The position numbers and the translations under genes were made by a program. From the NCBI GenBank assembly GCA_003255065.1, contig QAOA01000473.1, positions 280,291 to 344,290 of the forward strand: DNA of 64,000 nucleotides. The letters run 5' to 3'. How positions within the stretch are numbered: the stretch's first letter is position 1; the number at the start of each line of letters is the position of its first letter. This document shows positions 46,511 to 56,694 of the stretch, one piece after another. Source of the DNA: Cercis canadensis. Taxonomy: Eukaryota; Streptophyta; Magnoliopsida; Fabales; Fabaceae. A model generated the notes under the pieces. It saw nothing but the letters and a program-made list of their open reading frames with translations, ran no database searches and had not been told where the DNA came from.

Positions 46511-47035
46511 ATTGTGAGTATTAATAAGATCTAGTGATGGTTTAACTTGCAGTAAAGTTTTTTTGGAAAAGCGAGAAAACATGAAAGATATGTGCGATGG
46601 ATACATTGGCAGTCTCCAACTATAGAGACCATTAAGTTAAATGTCGATGGTGGCACATTTTGGAACCTAAGGAGATCAAGTTTTGGAGGGGTTATTTAAG
46701 ATCACCAAATGGGTGGCTTGGTGGTTTTTGTGGTTCTATAGGCATGGGTAGCAATCTGAAAGCTTAATTTACTGCAATAAGGCGTAGTCTGATATTTTTT
46801 GGGATAAAGGCATCAGAAAACTATATGTGAATCAAATTCCCAAGAGTCAGTGCACTTGATAGATTTTGCTGATGTGAGCTTCCATTGCTATGTGTGCATT
46901 ATCAATGATATAAGACATTTGCTTAAAAGGAGTTGGGAGGTGAAAGTGATTCATGTGTTAAGACTGGCATACCAAGGAGCTTATTCATGTGTTAATTGCA
47001 ATTTACAAGCATATGGTTTTGTTTATGTTTAAAAG
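46511..47035 (+). pseudogene. LINE remnant, RNase H region (right part)
   Basis: After the CACTA element the sequence resumes with a plant LINE RNase H-like region: IKLNVDGGTF, a FGGVI segment, ESNSQESVHLIDFADVSFH and LLKRSWEVKVIHVLR. Stops and shifts are scattered through it. Placed after the zf-RVT block at 36800-37333 it restores the usual RT, zf-RVT, RNase H order of LINE ORF2, so the CACTA element landed inside this older LINE. Confidence 0.75.
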
Positions 47036-48455
47036 TATTTTGCATTGCTTAGATTGTGAAATTATAGGAACATTGTATATAGAAAATTTGAGTACTTAAT
47101 ATTTTTATGACTCTAAAAATAATTTTTTTTTGAAATTACAAACACATTGTAAAAGCACAATCTATGTACTAATATACTATAGGAATTTATTGAACTCAAC
47201 ACTTACAACAAGGAACCTAAACCTAAGTCATCCATAAAACAAGAAACCAAATGTAAGTGCTACAAATTAAAAGTACATTAATAAGCTATATTTAAGGATT
47301 AAGGATTCTCATTGAAATTTTCAAAAATTTCCTATAAGTGCATATGAAGTTATTTGATTAAAAAGGTGAGTTGTTGACTATTTCTTTATTTTAGACACAA
47401 GTTTATTTTTCAATGACATTTGATTATAATTTTTAATCATTTACTATGGAGTCATATTATAAGAAATCTTTTTTTTTTTTTTTGCCTTAGATAATTTTAT
47501 TGAAGAAGAAGGCCCATTGGTAGCAAGAGCTATAAATCAACTCAATAGGTCTCAAAGGTACAAAGATGAGATTGACATACCCCTCAAGCACACTACGTAC
47601 TACAAGTAGACAAATTGAGACTACTATAACAATGAATTAATTGTTTATGACACTAATTATTCATTTCTTAAAAAAANACTTACTACAAGTAGACAAATTG
47701 AGACTACTATAACAATGAATTAATTGTTTATGACACTAATTATTCATTTCTTAAAAAAATTATTAATAGTAATCAAATAATTGGGATATGATATTTATTA
47801 TAAATAGAAAATGAACCATTACATGTCAATTTTAAAGATAAACAAGGGGGACAATTTAATTTTGGGCAGTTAATTTTTGGGATAGGTTGGGAATAGGAAC
47901 CAAATTATTTTACTAATCATTGGGGGTCAATGATTTATCAATAAAAAAGTTAGTATGTTTATCTAGGTAATCAATATAGGAAACTCTTTCTTATCAATGA
48001 AGAAATTTAGAATTATCTTTCCTATGTTTGATATAAAAAATGGTATAATATATGATACTCTTGTGATATATAATGACAAAGAAAAATAGACGAGGTAGGA
48101 GTATAAATAAATACAATTGTTTGTAACATGACCTAAATTTGAAAGAAGTTTGGTTTGGTATTTTGGTCATTTACTTATCATATGAGCATTAACGTGGAGG
48201 TCCAAAACACAGAGCCCACAACAAAATACAATGCAGTGTGCACATAGGTTATAAAGATGTTATTAAAGAATATGATAATGATTGTTCTTATCCTAAATAA
48301 CATATAGTGTATACTTGCTACTTTTCTCATACTCAAAGTGACTTTGTATATCTCAGGTTATCAGGTATGACAATGTTGCAATTTCAATATCAGTGCAAAA
48401 TCGTGTGGACTTAGAGAAAAACGTTGACATTCCCAGTTCAAATCATACATCATAA
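47036..48455. other. Intergenic, no gene; one N-flanked duplication
   Basis: AT-rich. A 78-base stretch (47599-47676) is repeated exactly at 47681-47758 with a single N at 47677 between, which suggests an unmerged contig overlap. Confidence 0.6.
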
Positions 48456-48464
48456 ATTTTGTTA

Positions 48465-49015
48465 GGCTTAATTACAATTTTGCTCATCATATTTTAATAA
48501 CTTGAACTTTTTGGTCCCTATTCTTTAAAAATGAACTATTGAGTCCCTCTATATTTATAAAAAGTACAATTTTGGTTCTTTTGTTTTTAAGTCAAAATTC
48601 TTAGGTTTATTTCAAGGTATAAAGTTCTCTGATTCATATTCTCATCATTCAAATTGAAGAGCTATGTCTTGTGAACATCCCCACTAAATTTCAGCTCGAT
48701 CTAACGGTGGAACTCAGTCCAAAATATCAAAATCATAAGTTTTTATCTAACCGAATATCTAGACTCATTCACCGTTAGATCGAGTTGAAATTTAGTAGGG
48801 AGGTTCACAAGATGTAGCTCTTCAATCTGAATGGTATAATTATGAATTAGAGAAATTTACATTTTGAAATAAACCTAAAAATTTTGACTTAAAGACAAAA
48901 GAACCAAAATTGTACATTTTATGAATAGAGAGAAACTCAATAGTTCATTTTTTAAAGAAGGGGGACCAAAAAGTTTAAATTGTTAAAATAGGAGGACCAA
49001 AATTACAATTAAGCC
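48465..49015. mobile_element. Foldback element with 9-bp target duplication (Mutator-like)
   Basis: Two arms of roughly 250 bases form an imperfect palindrome, with ends GGCTTAATTACAATTTTG / CAAAATTACAATTAAGCC. They share inner blocks such as TCGATCTAACGGTG / CACCGTTAGATCGA. Flanks ATTTTGTTA (48456-48464) and ATTTTTTTA (49016-49024) match at eight of nine positions. The 9-bp duplication suggests a Mutator-derived non-autonomous element. It would fold into one long hairpin. Confidence 0.75.
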
Positions 49016-49194
49016 ATTTTTTTAGTATAATATTATCTCATTCTGCATTTGTTTAATACTCTTCCAAACGTACTATGGATTCATGATTGATATTTTTAAT
49101 ATATTACATCTATAGTTCAAAATATGAAATCCATAATTGGTATATTATATCACATAGAATTATATAATTTATCCTTCTATAATAACATAAATTC

Positions 49195-49270
49195 CATTAC
49201 ACATCCCGTTGCAATGGGGCCCGAGTCCCGTCACCCAGAGACTCACGCATCGGCGCGGGAATAGTACTAG
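49195..49270 (+). mobile_element. Possible Helitron 3' end
   Basis: A short GC-rich island in AT-rich DNA contains CCCGTTGCAATGGGG and a possible hairpin (GAGTC...GACTC, TCCCG...CGGGA). It ends AATAGTACTAG followed by T, compatible with the CTRR|T terminus of Helitrons. The 5' end was not found. Confidence 0.3.
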
Positions 49271-49639
49271 TATTCATAAAAGTAAATTACACTTGCTTCC
49301 CTTGATGTTAATGGTGGAATTTTTGGTAGTTAAATTCTAGCAACAATTGTAAAAGAATTTAAATAGCTAGAATTTAATTAACTTTATGAGGGATATTTTA
49401 TATCATTTTAACTCTCATTTAACTACTATTTAATGGTTGACATAATTGATTGAACTAAATTATAACATTTTTTTTCATAGTTTAGAAAAGACATGTGTAA
49501 CTTTTTAAAATAAAGAAAAGAGCCATGTATATTATATAAAAGTATAAAGAGGAAAAAGTATTTTACTCAAAAATATTTAACTACATATATTAGTAAATTC
49601 GCACCTCCTCTTTGTGTCTCATCTTAAATTTAACAGGAA

Positions 49640-50025
49640 TTTGTTAAACTACACCCACTAAAATAGGAATTAATCTACCCCACCTCTAATTGAGGTGTTT
49701 ATGTGGGATTGACTCTCTAAATTTAATATTATTATGAAAATTTTAAAAAATTAAATCATCTAGTATATATTAAAATAATTAGTTTTCTATACAATGCATA
49801 AACATATCAATATAAAAAAATGCAAAAAAAAAAGAATAATAATTAATGCAGTTAAACTTAAATTATGTTAATTGTTGACACATATTAGACTACTAAATTT
49901 TTTGAAATCTCATCAGTCACATCAAATTCAAAAAATAGACCCCACGCAAACACCCCATCAAAAGTAGGGTGGATTTACTGCACTTAAACTGGGGTAGCTT
50001 AGAAAACCTCAATTTAAAATCCCAA
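49640..50025. repeat. Degenerate inverted repeat (MITE-like)
   Basis: CTACCCCACCTCTAATTGAG and GGTGTTTATGTGGG (left) are roughly inverted against CCCCACGCAAACACCCC and GGGTGGATTTACTGC (right), with an AT-rich centre. A similar AT-rich centre occurs near 57430-57600, so it belongs to a dispersed family. Ends and target duplication are unclear. Confidence 0.4.
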
Positions 50026-50499
50026 CTACTTCACTTAAAANAAAAAAAAAAAAAAGAGAAAAGTTTAAGTTACCCCATTTAATTATAAGTCATGTTCGAT
50101 TTATTTTTAAAATTATGAAAGAGTATAAAAAAAAATTTATCAACTATTAAAATGTATAAAAAATCTCTAATTTTCATGCGACCATCCAAAAGATTAAAAA
50201 TATCACAGATCATGTATGTAAAAAAGAAATAAAAGTAATATATGACATTTTTTTTTTTATCTATTTTTAGACTGCCATTTAAAGATTGAAATTTCTTTTA
50301 TACATTTTGATAATTAATAAGAGTTTTTTACACTATTTTATAATTTTGAAAATAAACGGTGTCTGAGTCAGATTCTGATCCTAATTTTTTTTTTTTTGGT
50401 AATACAGATTCTGATCCTATGTTGGAAAGGATAAATTACACTTTTCCCAACAAAAAAAATCTCTAACTGTCCACATAATTCAATTTGTTTATAGAAGTA

Positions 50500-50570
50500 A
50501 ATGCGGCCGCCAACGGCGTAGTTCCAACTTCCAAAACTGCGTGCACGTGTCGTCATCTGTCTTTTGACTT
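50500..50570 (+). promoter_or_regulatory. Candidate cis-elements upstream of the receptor gene
   Basis: About 500 bases before the ATG a compact cluster holds a GCC-box-like GCCGCC (50506-50511), a G-box CACGTG (50544-50549, extended CACGTGTC) and a W-box core TTGAC (50564-50568). These are binding motifs of ERF, bZIP/bHLH and WRKY factors respectively. Their function here is inferred from motif identity only. Confidence 0.35.
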
Positions 50571-51058
50571 CTTTTTCCATTTATCTGAAACTTACTGGCT
50601 ATAGCCGGTCACCACTTAAAATTTCCCGGTCATCGTTTTATAGCTGTAAACCTTCCCTTCAGCTACCCTCCTCTCCTTCTGCATTCCCACTCTTCCTACC
50701 TCCCTTTCCAGCAGAGAAAAAGTTAGAAACTTTGAAGGGTGTTGTTGAAGTCAGAGCCACCATTTTCTCTATCTTCAATTTCTCTCTCTATATCTAACAA
50801 GATTGTCCTTTTCCCTTTTCTTTTCTTCTCTTTATCATTTTCTTTTTTGTTTTTATTCCTCTTATTTGGTATACCAGGATTAAGACCCATCAATTTGTTT
50901 TCAGCTTCTGGTTTTCTTCTCTTTCTTGTTTAAGTTCTGGGTTTCAAACCCAGATGCTTAAAGTCTGAAACTTTAGTGCCAAAAGCTTAATTCTTGAGAA
51001 GGGTTACTTGTTCTTGCACCCAAATTGTACATTCTCTCTTTCTCTCTCTGGTTTTGAA

Positions 51059-54000
51059 ATGGAGTTTTACTGGGTGATCATCGTTTTTTTGGGTTTCTGG
51101 TTCAATACCCTGGTTGTGAACTCTCAGAATCTTACATGCAATTCAAATGATTTGGGGGCATTGCGGGAATTCATGAATGGTTTAGAAGCTCAGATTGATG
51201 GGTGGGACTTCAATTCCTCGTCCGATTGCTGTAAATGGACAGGCATCACTTGCAATTCCAGTAGAGTATTTAAGTTGGAGCTTGGTAAAAGAAGATTAAG
51301 GGGCAAAGTATCTCATTCAATAGGCAGCTTGGATCAGCTTAGCACTCTCAATCTCTCTCACAATTTCCTCAAAGGCTCTCTTCCTGGGTCATTGTTCCAT
51401 TTGCCTCATTTGCAGGTCCTGGACTTGAGCTCCAATGAAATTACAGGCCCTTTGCCAGGTACCTTTAATTTGCCTTCAATTGTGTCTCTTGACATTTCTC
51501 AGAATTCCTTAAATGGTTCACTGCCTTCTGGAATCTGTGAGAATTTTACTGGAATTCAGTCACTGGACCTTGCTGTAAACTATTTCTCTGGTATTATTCC
51601 ACAAGAAATTGGGAATTGTAGTTCATTGGAGCATCTCTATCTGGGAATGAATGATTTAACTGGTGTCATATCAGAAGGTATATTTAGGCTGAGAAGATTG
51701 TCTGTATTGAGTTTGCAAGATAACAAGCTTTCTGGTCTGCTCAGTGAAGGAATCAGTAATCTTACTGACCTTGTTCGTTTTGATATATCCTCTAACATGT
51801 TTAAAGGAAATATCCCTGATGTTTTTCATGAGTTCCAAAAATTACAGTATTTTGTAGTCCATTCAAACAAATTTACTGGTGGCATACCCTTTTCCTTGTC
51901 CAATTCCATGAATCTCAGTTTCCTTAATTTGAGGAACAATTCGTTGCAGGGCGATATTCGTCTTAACTGTTCAGCAATGATTAGCCTGACCTCACTTGAT
52001 TTGGGAACTAATCAGTTTAATGGACCTATTCCTGATAATCTTTCCTCTTGTCCACTGTTGAAAAATATTAATCTTTCAAAGAACAAATTCAGTGGTCAAA
52101 TCCCAGAAAGCTTCAAGAATTTTAAGAGTCTTTCTTACCTCTCCATCTCAAATGCCAGCCTCTCTAATATTTCCTCGGCCCTTAAAATCCTACAGCAATG
52201 CAGGAACCTTACTACCTTGGTACTCACCCTGAACTTCCATGGTGAAAAATTGCCTGATGATGCTTCCCTACACTTTGAAAATTTAAAGGCTCTCATCATT
52301 GCAAGTTGTCAACTAACTGGTGAAATACCCTTATGGTTGAGAGGTAGTGCCAAATTGCAGTTATTGGATTTATCTTGGAATTCTTTGAGTGGGACAGTAC
52401 CTCCATGGTTTGGCAATTTTGAGTCTCTCTTTTACTTGGATTTATCAAACAATTCATTGACAGGAGAAATTCCAAGAAGCCTAACTGGTTTGCAGAGTTT
52501 CATCAACAGAACTATAGCATTGGAGGAACCTTCTCCAGATTTTCCTTTTTTCCTGAAAAGGAACATAAGTGCAAGAGGGTTGCAGTATAATCAGATATGG
52601 AGCTTTCCACCAAAACTGGACCTTAGTTACAATAATCTTAGTGGGCCAATCTGGCCAGATTTTGGTAATCTCACGAAGCTTCATATTCTGGATTTGAAAT
52701 TTAACCATTTATCTGGGCAGATTCCAGATGCTTTGTCAGGGATGGCAAGCGTAGAAACTCTAGATTTATCCCATAATAATCTTTCTGGGGAAATACCAGT
52801 TTCATTGGAGAAACTTAGCTTTCTGTCTATGTTTGATGTTGCATACAATAAATTAGAAGGGTCAATCCCTTCGAGGGGTCAGTTTTTGACCTTCCCAAAT
52901 TCAAGCTTTGAAGGAAATAATCTTTGTGGTGTTCATGCTTCTCCTTGTTCGCCAATTGACCAAGTGCCAAATGGAGCAATACACAGATCAAGAAGAAACA
53001 GAGGAACTATAATTGGGATGTGTATTGGTATTGTATTTGGAATGGCTGCACTTCTTGTCCTTATGTTCGTGGTGCTGTTAAGGATGCATAGCCCAAGAGA
53101 GGTTGATCCTGAAAAGGAAGGGGCTGAAACCGATGATGAAAATCTGGAAGAACTTGGTTCAAGGTTAGTTGTTTTCTTCAAAAGCAAGGAGAAGAACAAT
53201 GAATTCTGCATTGATGACCTGCTAAAGTCTACAAACAATTTTGATCAAGCAAATATAATTGGATGTGGTGGGTTTGGTCTTGTTTACAAAGCCATCCTCC
53301 CTGATGGAATGACAGTTGCAATCAAACGACTCTCAGGTGACAGTGGTCAATTGGAGAGAGAATTCCGGGCTGAAGTTGAAACCCTGTCAAGAGCTCAGCA
53401 TCCAAATCTTGTCCTTCTTCAAGGCTATTGTATGCATAAAAATGACAGGCTCTTAATATATTCATACATGGAAAATAGTAGTTTGGATTATTGGTTACAT
53501 GAAAAGCCTGATGGTCCAACCTCCCTTGATTGGCATACGAGGCTCCGAATTGCTCAAGGGGCAGCAAGGGGTCTTGCTTACTTACACCAATCATGTGAGC
53601 CTCATATCCTTCATCGAGACATCAAATCAAGTAATATTCTTTTAGATGAGAATTTTGAGGCCCATTTGGCTGATTTTGGTCTTGCAAGGCTTATACTACC
53701 ATATGACACCCATGTGACCACTGATCTTGTGGGAACCTTGGGCTACATCCCTCCTGAATATGGTCAAGCATCTATGGCAACTTACAAGGGAGATGTGTAT
53801 AGTTTCGGCGTTGTTCTTTTAGAGCTTCTAACTGGGAAAAGGCCCATGGATATGTGCAAGCCAAAAGGATCTCGGGATCTGATCTCTTGGGTGTTTGAGA
53901 TGAAGAAGGAAAACCGGGTAAGCGAGGTGTTTGATCCATTCATTTATGACAAGGAACATGATAAGGAAATGTCACGACTTCTAGAAATTGCATGCCTTTG

Positions 54001-54079
54001 CTTGTGTGAAAGCCCTAAGCTGCGGCCTTCGACCCAGCAATTTATATATTGGCTTGATAGTATTCATGTGTACACCTAG
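51059..54079 (+). CDS. PSKR1: LRR receptor kinase, phytosulfokine receptor 1-like
   Basis: 1006 residues with no intron, close to Arabidopsis PSKR1 (1008). Order: signal peptide (about 1-22); N-terminal LRR cap with paired cysteines (SDCCKWTGITC); a long LRR array; the island that interrupts the repeats (about residues 482-517, EPSPDFPFFLKRN, RGLQYNQIWSFPP), where PSK receptors bind the sulfated pentapeptide; a cysteine pair after the LRRs; a transmembrane helix (about 649-675); and a cytoplasmic RD kinase. In the kinase are the glycine loop GCGGFGLVYKA (from 735), Lys756 in VAIKRL, His-Arg-Asp 852-854 and Asp-Phe-Gly from 872. All catalytic residues are present and no stop or shift is seen. 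It would act at the plasma membrane, with SERK-type co-receptors in the known family, in PSK growth and defence signalling. The ATG at 51059 is chosen because it starts the signal peptide; the frame extends 17 codons upstream without a Met. Confidence 0.95.
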   Translation: MEFYWVIIVFLGFWFNTLVVNSQNLTCNSNDLGALREFMNGLEAQIDGWDFNSSSDCCKWTGITCNSSRVFKLELGKRRLRGKVSHSIGSLDQLSTLNLSHNFLKGSLPGSLFHLPHLQVLDLSSNEITGPLPGTFNLPSIVSLDISQNSLNGSLPSGICENFTGIQSLDLAVNYFSGIIPQEIGNCSSLEHLYLGMNDLTGVISEGIFRLRRLSVLSLQDNKLSGLLSEGISNLTDLVRFDISSNMFKGNIPDVFHEFQKLQYFVVHSNKFTGGIPFSLSNSMNLSFLNLRNNSLQGDIRLNCSAMISLTSLDLGTNQFNGPIPDNLSSCPLLKNINLSKNKFSGQIPESFKNFKSLSYLSISNASLSNISSALKILQQCRNLTTLVLTLNFHGEKLPDDASLHFENLKALIIASCQLTGEIPLWLRGSAKLQLLDLSWNSLSGTVPPWFGNFESLFYLDLSNNSLTGEIPRSLTGLQSFINRTIALEEPSPDFPFFLKRNISARGLQYNQIWSFPPKLDLSYNNLSGPIWPDFGNLTKLHILDLKFNHLSGQIPDALSGMASVETLDLSHNNLSGEIPVSLEKLSFLSMFDVAYNKLEGSIPSRGQFLTFPNSSFEGNNLCGVHASPCSPIDQVPNGAIHRSRRNRGTIIGMCIGIVFGMAALLVLMFVVLLRMHSPREVDPEKEGAETDDENLEELGSRLVVFFKSKEKNNEFCIDDLLKSTNNFDQANIIGCGGFGLVYKAILPDGMTVAIKRLSGDSGQLEREFRAEVETLSRAQHPNLVLLQGYCMHKNDRLLIYSYMENSSLDYWLHEKPDGPTSLDWHTRLRIAQGAARGLAYLHQSCEPHILHRDIKSSNILLDENFEAHLADFGLARLILPYDTHVTTDLVGTLGYIPPEYGQASMATYKGDVYSFGVVLLELLTGKRPMDMCKPKGSRDLISWVFEMKKENRVSEVFDPFIYDKEHDKEMSRLLEIACLCLCESPKLRPSTQQFIYWLDSIHVYT

Positions 54080-54700
54080 TGTTTTACAGCAAGATATATT
54101 CTTTTTCTACCATAGTTTTTGCTTTTTTCTTTTTCTTCTTTTGTGGGTTGCATCCTGAACATTAATCCTACTGTAAATAGTGGTCCATATATAACAGAGT
54201 ATAATTTTGAGAAAGGTTTCTATCCAGTAACCATAGCATGAGAAAGTCTATCTGACACATTGGAAGTCTTCACACTCATAAATTAGTTTCTTGATTCAAT
54301 TGTAAGAAATGCATGAGCTCTCAAATATCTTATAAATTTCTGATTCTTTTCTGGTTTTACTGCTATAAATAGTTGCTGCTTGTTAGAGCATTAGCATTTT
54401 TCTGATTATACTATATATATGCAGCTTGTTTCTGTTTATCAGTGTCATTTTGTGTATTTTTAGGCATATTTGTGGTGTATTACCTCTTTAATATTGTTAA
54501 TTCAATTGGTCTTGCCCAAGTCAGTAGAAGGTTGTAAATTCTAAACAAAATTCAAGGACAAGAATTTTAAGTGAAATTGTTAACTATATTCTAACCAAAA
54601 CTAAAGAAACAAAAAGCATTTAATTTGGATGTGACTATTGAAGGCCTATTTGTGTTGTTTTTCGCTTGCATAGCTTGTGTCACTAGTTTGAATTGCAGGT
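54080..54700 (+). other. 3' UTR and intergenic of the receptor gene
   Basis: AT-rich, no ORF. The transcript end is not fixed by a clear poly(A) signal. Confidence 0.4.
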
Positions 54701-54708
54701 TTTTCACA

Positions 54709-54775
54709 ATAATAATAATAATAATAATAATAATAATTATTATTATTATTGTAATTATTATTATTATTATTGTAG
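54709..54775. repeat. (AAT)n/(ATT)n microsatellite, self-complementary
   Basis: An AAT run is followed directly by an ATT run, forming a palindromic trinucleotide repeat. The predicted poly-isoleucine ORF here (54625-54849) is a product of it. Confidence 0.9.
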
Positions 54776-54867
54776 TAGTTGTTCATCTTTTTACTTATTT
54801 TGTTCTGCATCATAGGAAAGAAAATTTATTGCATGGAAGAACTTTTTGATCAAATGGGTCTTGTATT

Positions 54868-55010
54868 GTTCCTATGGGATACATCAATGATTGAGCACTA
54901 AGTATTTCATCGTAGAACTCCTATGTTCAAATCCCATTGTAACTGGGTGGGATGGGATTCAGGTAATAGGCTATCTCATATTGTGTAGCTTCTTGTGTAC
55001 CCAAAAAAAG
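54868..55010 (+). mobile_element. tRNA-derived SINE, copy 1
   Basis: An A-box-like segment (CAATGATTGAGCAC) and a B-box-like segment (TGTTCAAATCCC) are correctly spaced. A non-tRNA body (GGTGGGATGGGATTCAGG, TATTGTGTAGCTTC) and a short A-rich tail follow. About 80% similar by eye to the copy at 55049. Confidence 0.65.
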
Positions 55011-55048
55011 ACAAACACGGTCATGTATTAATTTTATAGAGTAGAATT

Positions 55049-55214
55049 GTTTCTTTGGGGATACTTCAATGATTGAGCGCTAGGTACTCCATCGTAGAGT
55101 TTCCATATTCAAATTCCATTATGACCTGGTGGGATGGGATTCGGAGGAGATATGCTACCTTATATTGTGTAGCATCTAGTGGACCTGAAAAAAAAAAAAA
55201 AAAAAANAAAAAAA
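55049..55214 (+). mobile_element. tRNA-derived SINE, copy 2
   Basis: Same family as the copy at 54868: CAATGATTGAGCGCTAGG, ATTCAAATTCC, GGTGGGATGGGATTCGG, ending in a poly-A containing an N (55207). It is flanked by imperfect direct repeats: CACGGTCATGTATTAATTTT (near 55015) and CACAGGGTCATGTATTAG (near 55215). These fit a long target duplication. Confidence 0.7.
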
Positions 55215-55270
55215 ACACAGGGTCATGTATTAGTTTTAGAGTATAATATTTCATGGTATATTACCAGGAT

Positions 55271-55937
55271 AAGTCTGAATGTATTTTGTCAAAGCTGCTT
55301 CCTTTTCACATGAAGACTTAAACTTTCAGAGGAACCTAGCGCAGATCGTCTATTATCAACGGCGTGGATTCTCCGTCCCCAGAACATTCTCTTTGAATTG
55401 GACTCTTACAAAGTCAGATGCAAACAGCATTCAAATTAGAGTAGTAATATATTCAGCAATTTTGTGACTATTTCATAAACTATAATAGATTAATATCCAA
55501 CAGAATTAGGATGACTTGACTTTATTTTGTAACAGTGAGCAATTGTTGATTGATATGCCNAAAAAAACTACCGTAGTTATGGAAATAGTTTCAAATGTGC
55601 CTTATATGTGTAATTAGTTTGCAAATATGCATTATTCAAAAGAATCACTCTAAGTCTGAATGTATTTTGTCAAAGCTGCTTCCTTTTCACATGAAGACTT
55701 AAACTTTCAGAGGAACCTAGGGCAGATCGTCTATTATCAACGGCGTGGATTCTCCGTCCCCAGAACATTCTCTTTGAATTGGACTCTTACAAAGTCAGAT
55801 GGAAACAGCATTCAAATTAGAGTAGCAATATATTCAATTTTGTGACTATTTCATAAACTATAATAGATTAATATCCAACAGAATTAGGATGACTTGACTT
55901 TATTTTGTAACAGTGAGCAATTGTTGATTGATATGCC
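55271..55937. repeat. ~287-bp duplicated segment around an N
   Basis: 55271-55559 and 55652-55937 are near-identical copies (a few substitutions and a 3-base indel). They are separated by an N at 55560 and 92 other bases. Both contain an open stretch (FVKAASFSHEDLNFQRNL) with no recognised family. The N at the end of the first copy makes assembly error or unmerged haplotypes as likely as a real duplication. Confidence 0.8.
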
Positions 55938-55939
55938 CC

Positions 55940-56560
55940 AAGCTATGTATATATATTTTTCTCTTTTCATGAATTTTTTTTTTTCTATTTGTATGACTTT
56001 TTACTTTTCATTACTTTACACCTAAACGCTTGTCACCATCTAAACTTTTTATAATTTAATGCACATTGTTTGCTACTAGATTTTTTTCATTTCCATTAAC
56101 CTATCCAACTCAAATTTTGTCACATGATATTTCATAACTTTGTAACAAAAAATAGTTTACCTAAGCTCATTCAAAATAATTTTTATCAAACTCAATTTCT
56201 TTTATACAATGTAGTTGTGGATTCATATGGCACAAAGTTCATGTTATATTAATAACATATTTGATTTGGGAGGTAAAAGCTATTCTCAATTTATTTTTTG
56301 AAAAAAAAAATTATATAACAATACTAAGACTTTATTACTTAATTTTTTTTTTTATATTGTGTAAATTCCTCACTACTAAATTTACCTAGCGACTTAATTT
56401 TAAATATTCTATCACTAATTTAAACATGCCACTGGTGACATTGACATCTTTCAGTTATATTATGTATAAATCACAATTTTATACCATATTTACCAACTAC
56501 TTTACAATTTTAAATATACCCACTCAATTTTTTTTTTTTTTTGAGTAGTCAAGCTTCAAT
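55940..56560. other. Intergenic, no gene seen
   Basis: AT-rich with T homopolymers; nothing supported. Confidence 0.45.
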
Positions 56561-56564
56561 TCGG

Positions 56565-56690
56565 TTTTTTTTTTGTTGTTTTTCTATAGATAAATATCCA
56601 TTATAATTGTAATTGAGCGGATTGGAATCGGAGAAAGAGATTAGGAGATTAACTTTATAATCGAGAGCACATAGGTAAAACTTTTTCTCT
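56565..56690 (-). mobile_element. Probable SINE, minus strand
   Basis: On the minus strand a B-box-like CCGATTCCAATCC is followed by an A-rich tail (the T-run near 56565 on the plus strand). It resembles the truncated copy at 59059-59146. The A box is unclear and no target duplication was found. Confidence 0.35.
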
Positions 56691-56694
56691 CATT

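Noticed and set aside
51008..51058. 17-codon upstream extension of the receptor ORF
   Set aside because: Begins with TTG and lies in a CT-rich leader; the ATG at 51059 starts a good signal peptide.
54625..54849. ORF with a long isoleucine/valine run
   Set aside because: Produced by the AAT/ATT microsatellite.
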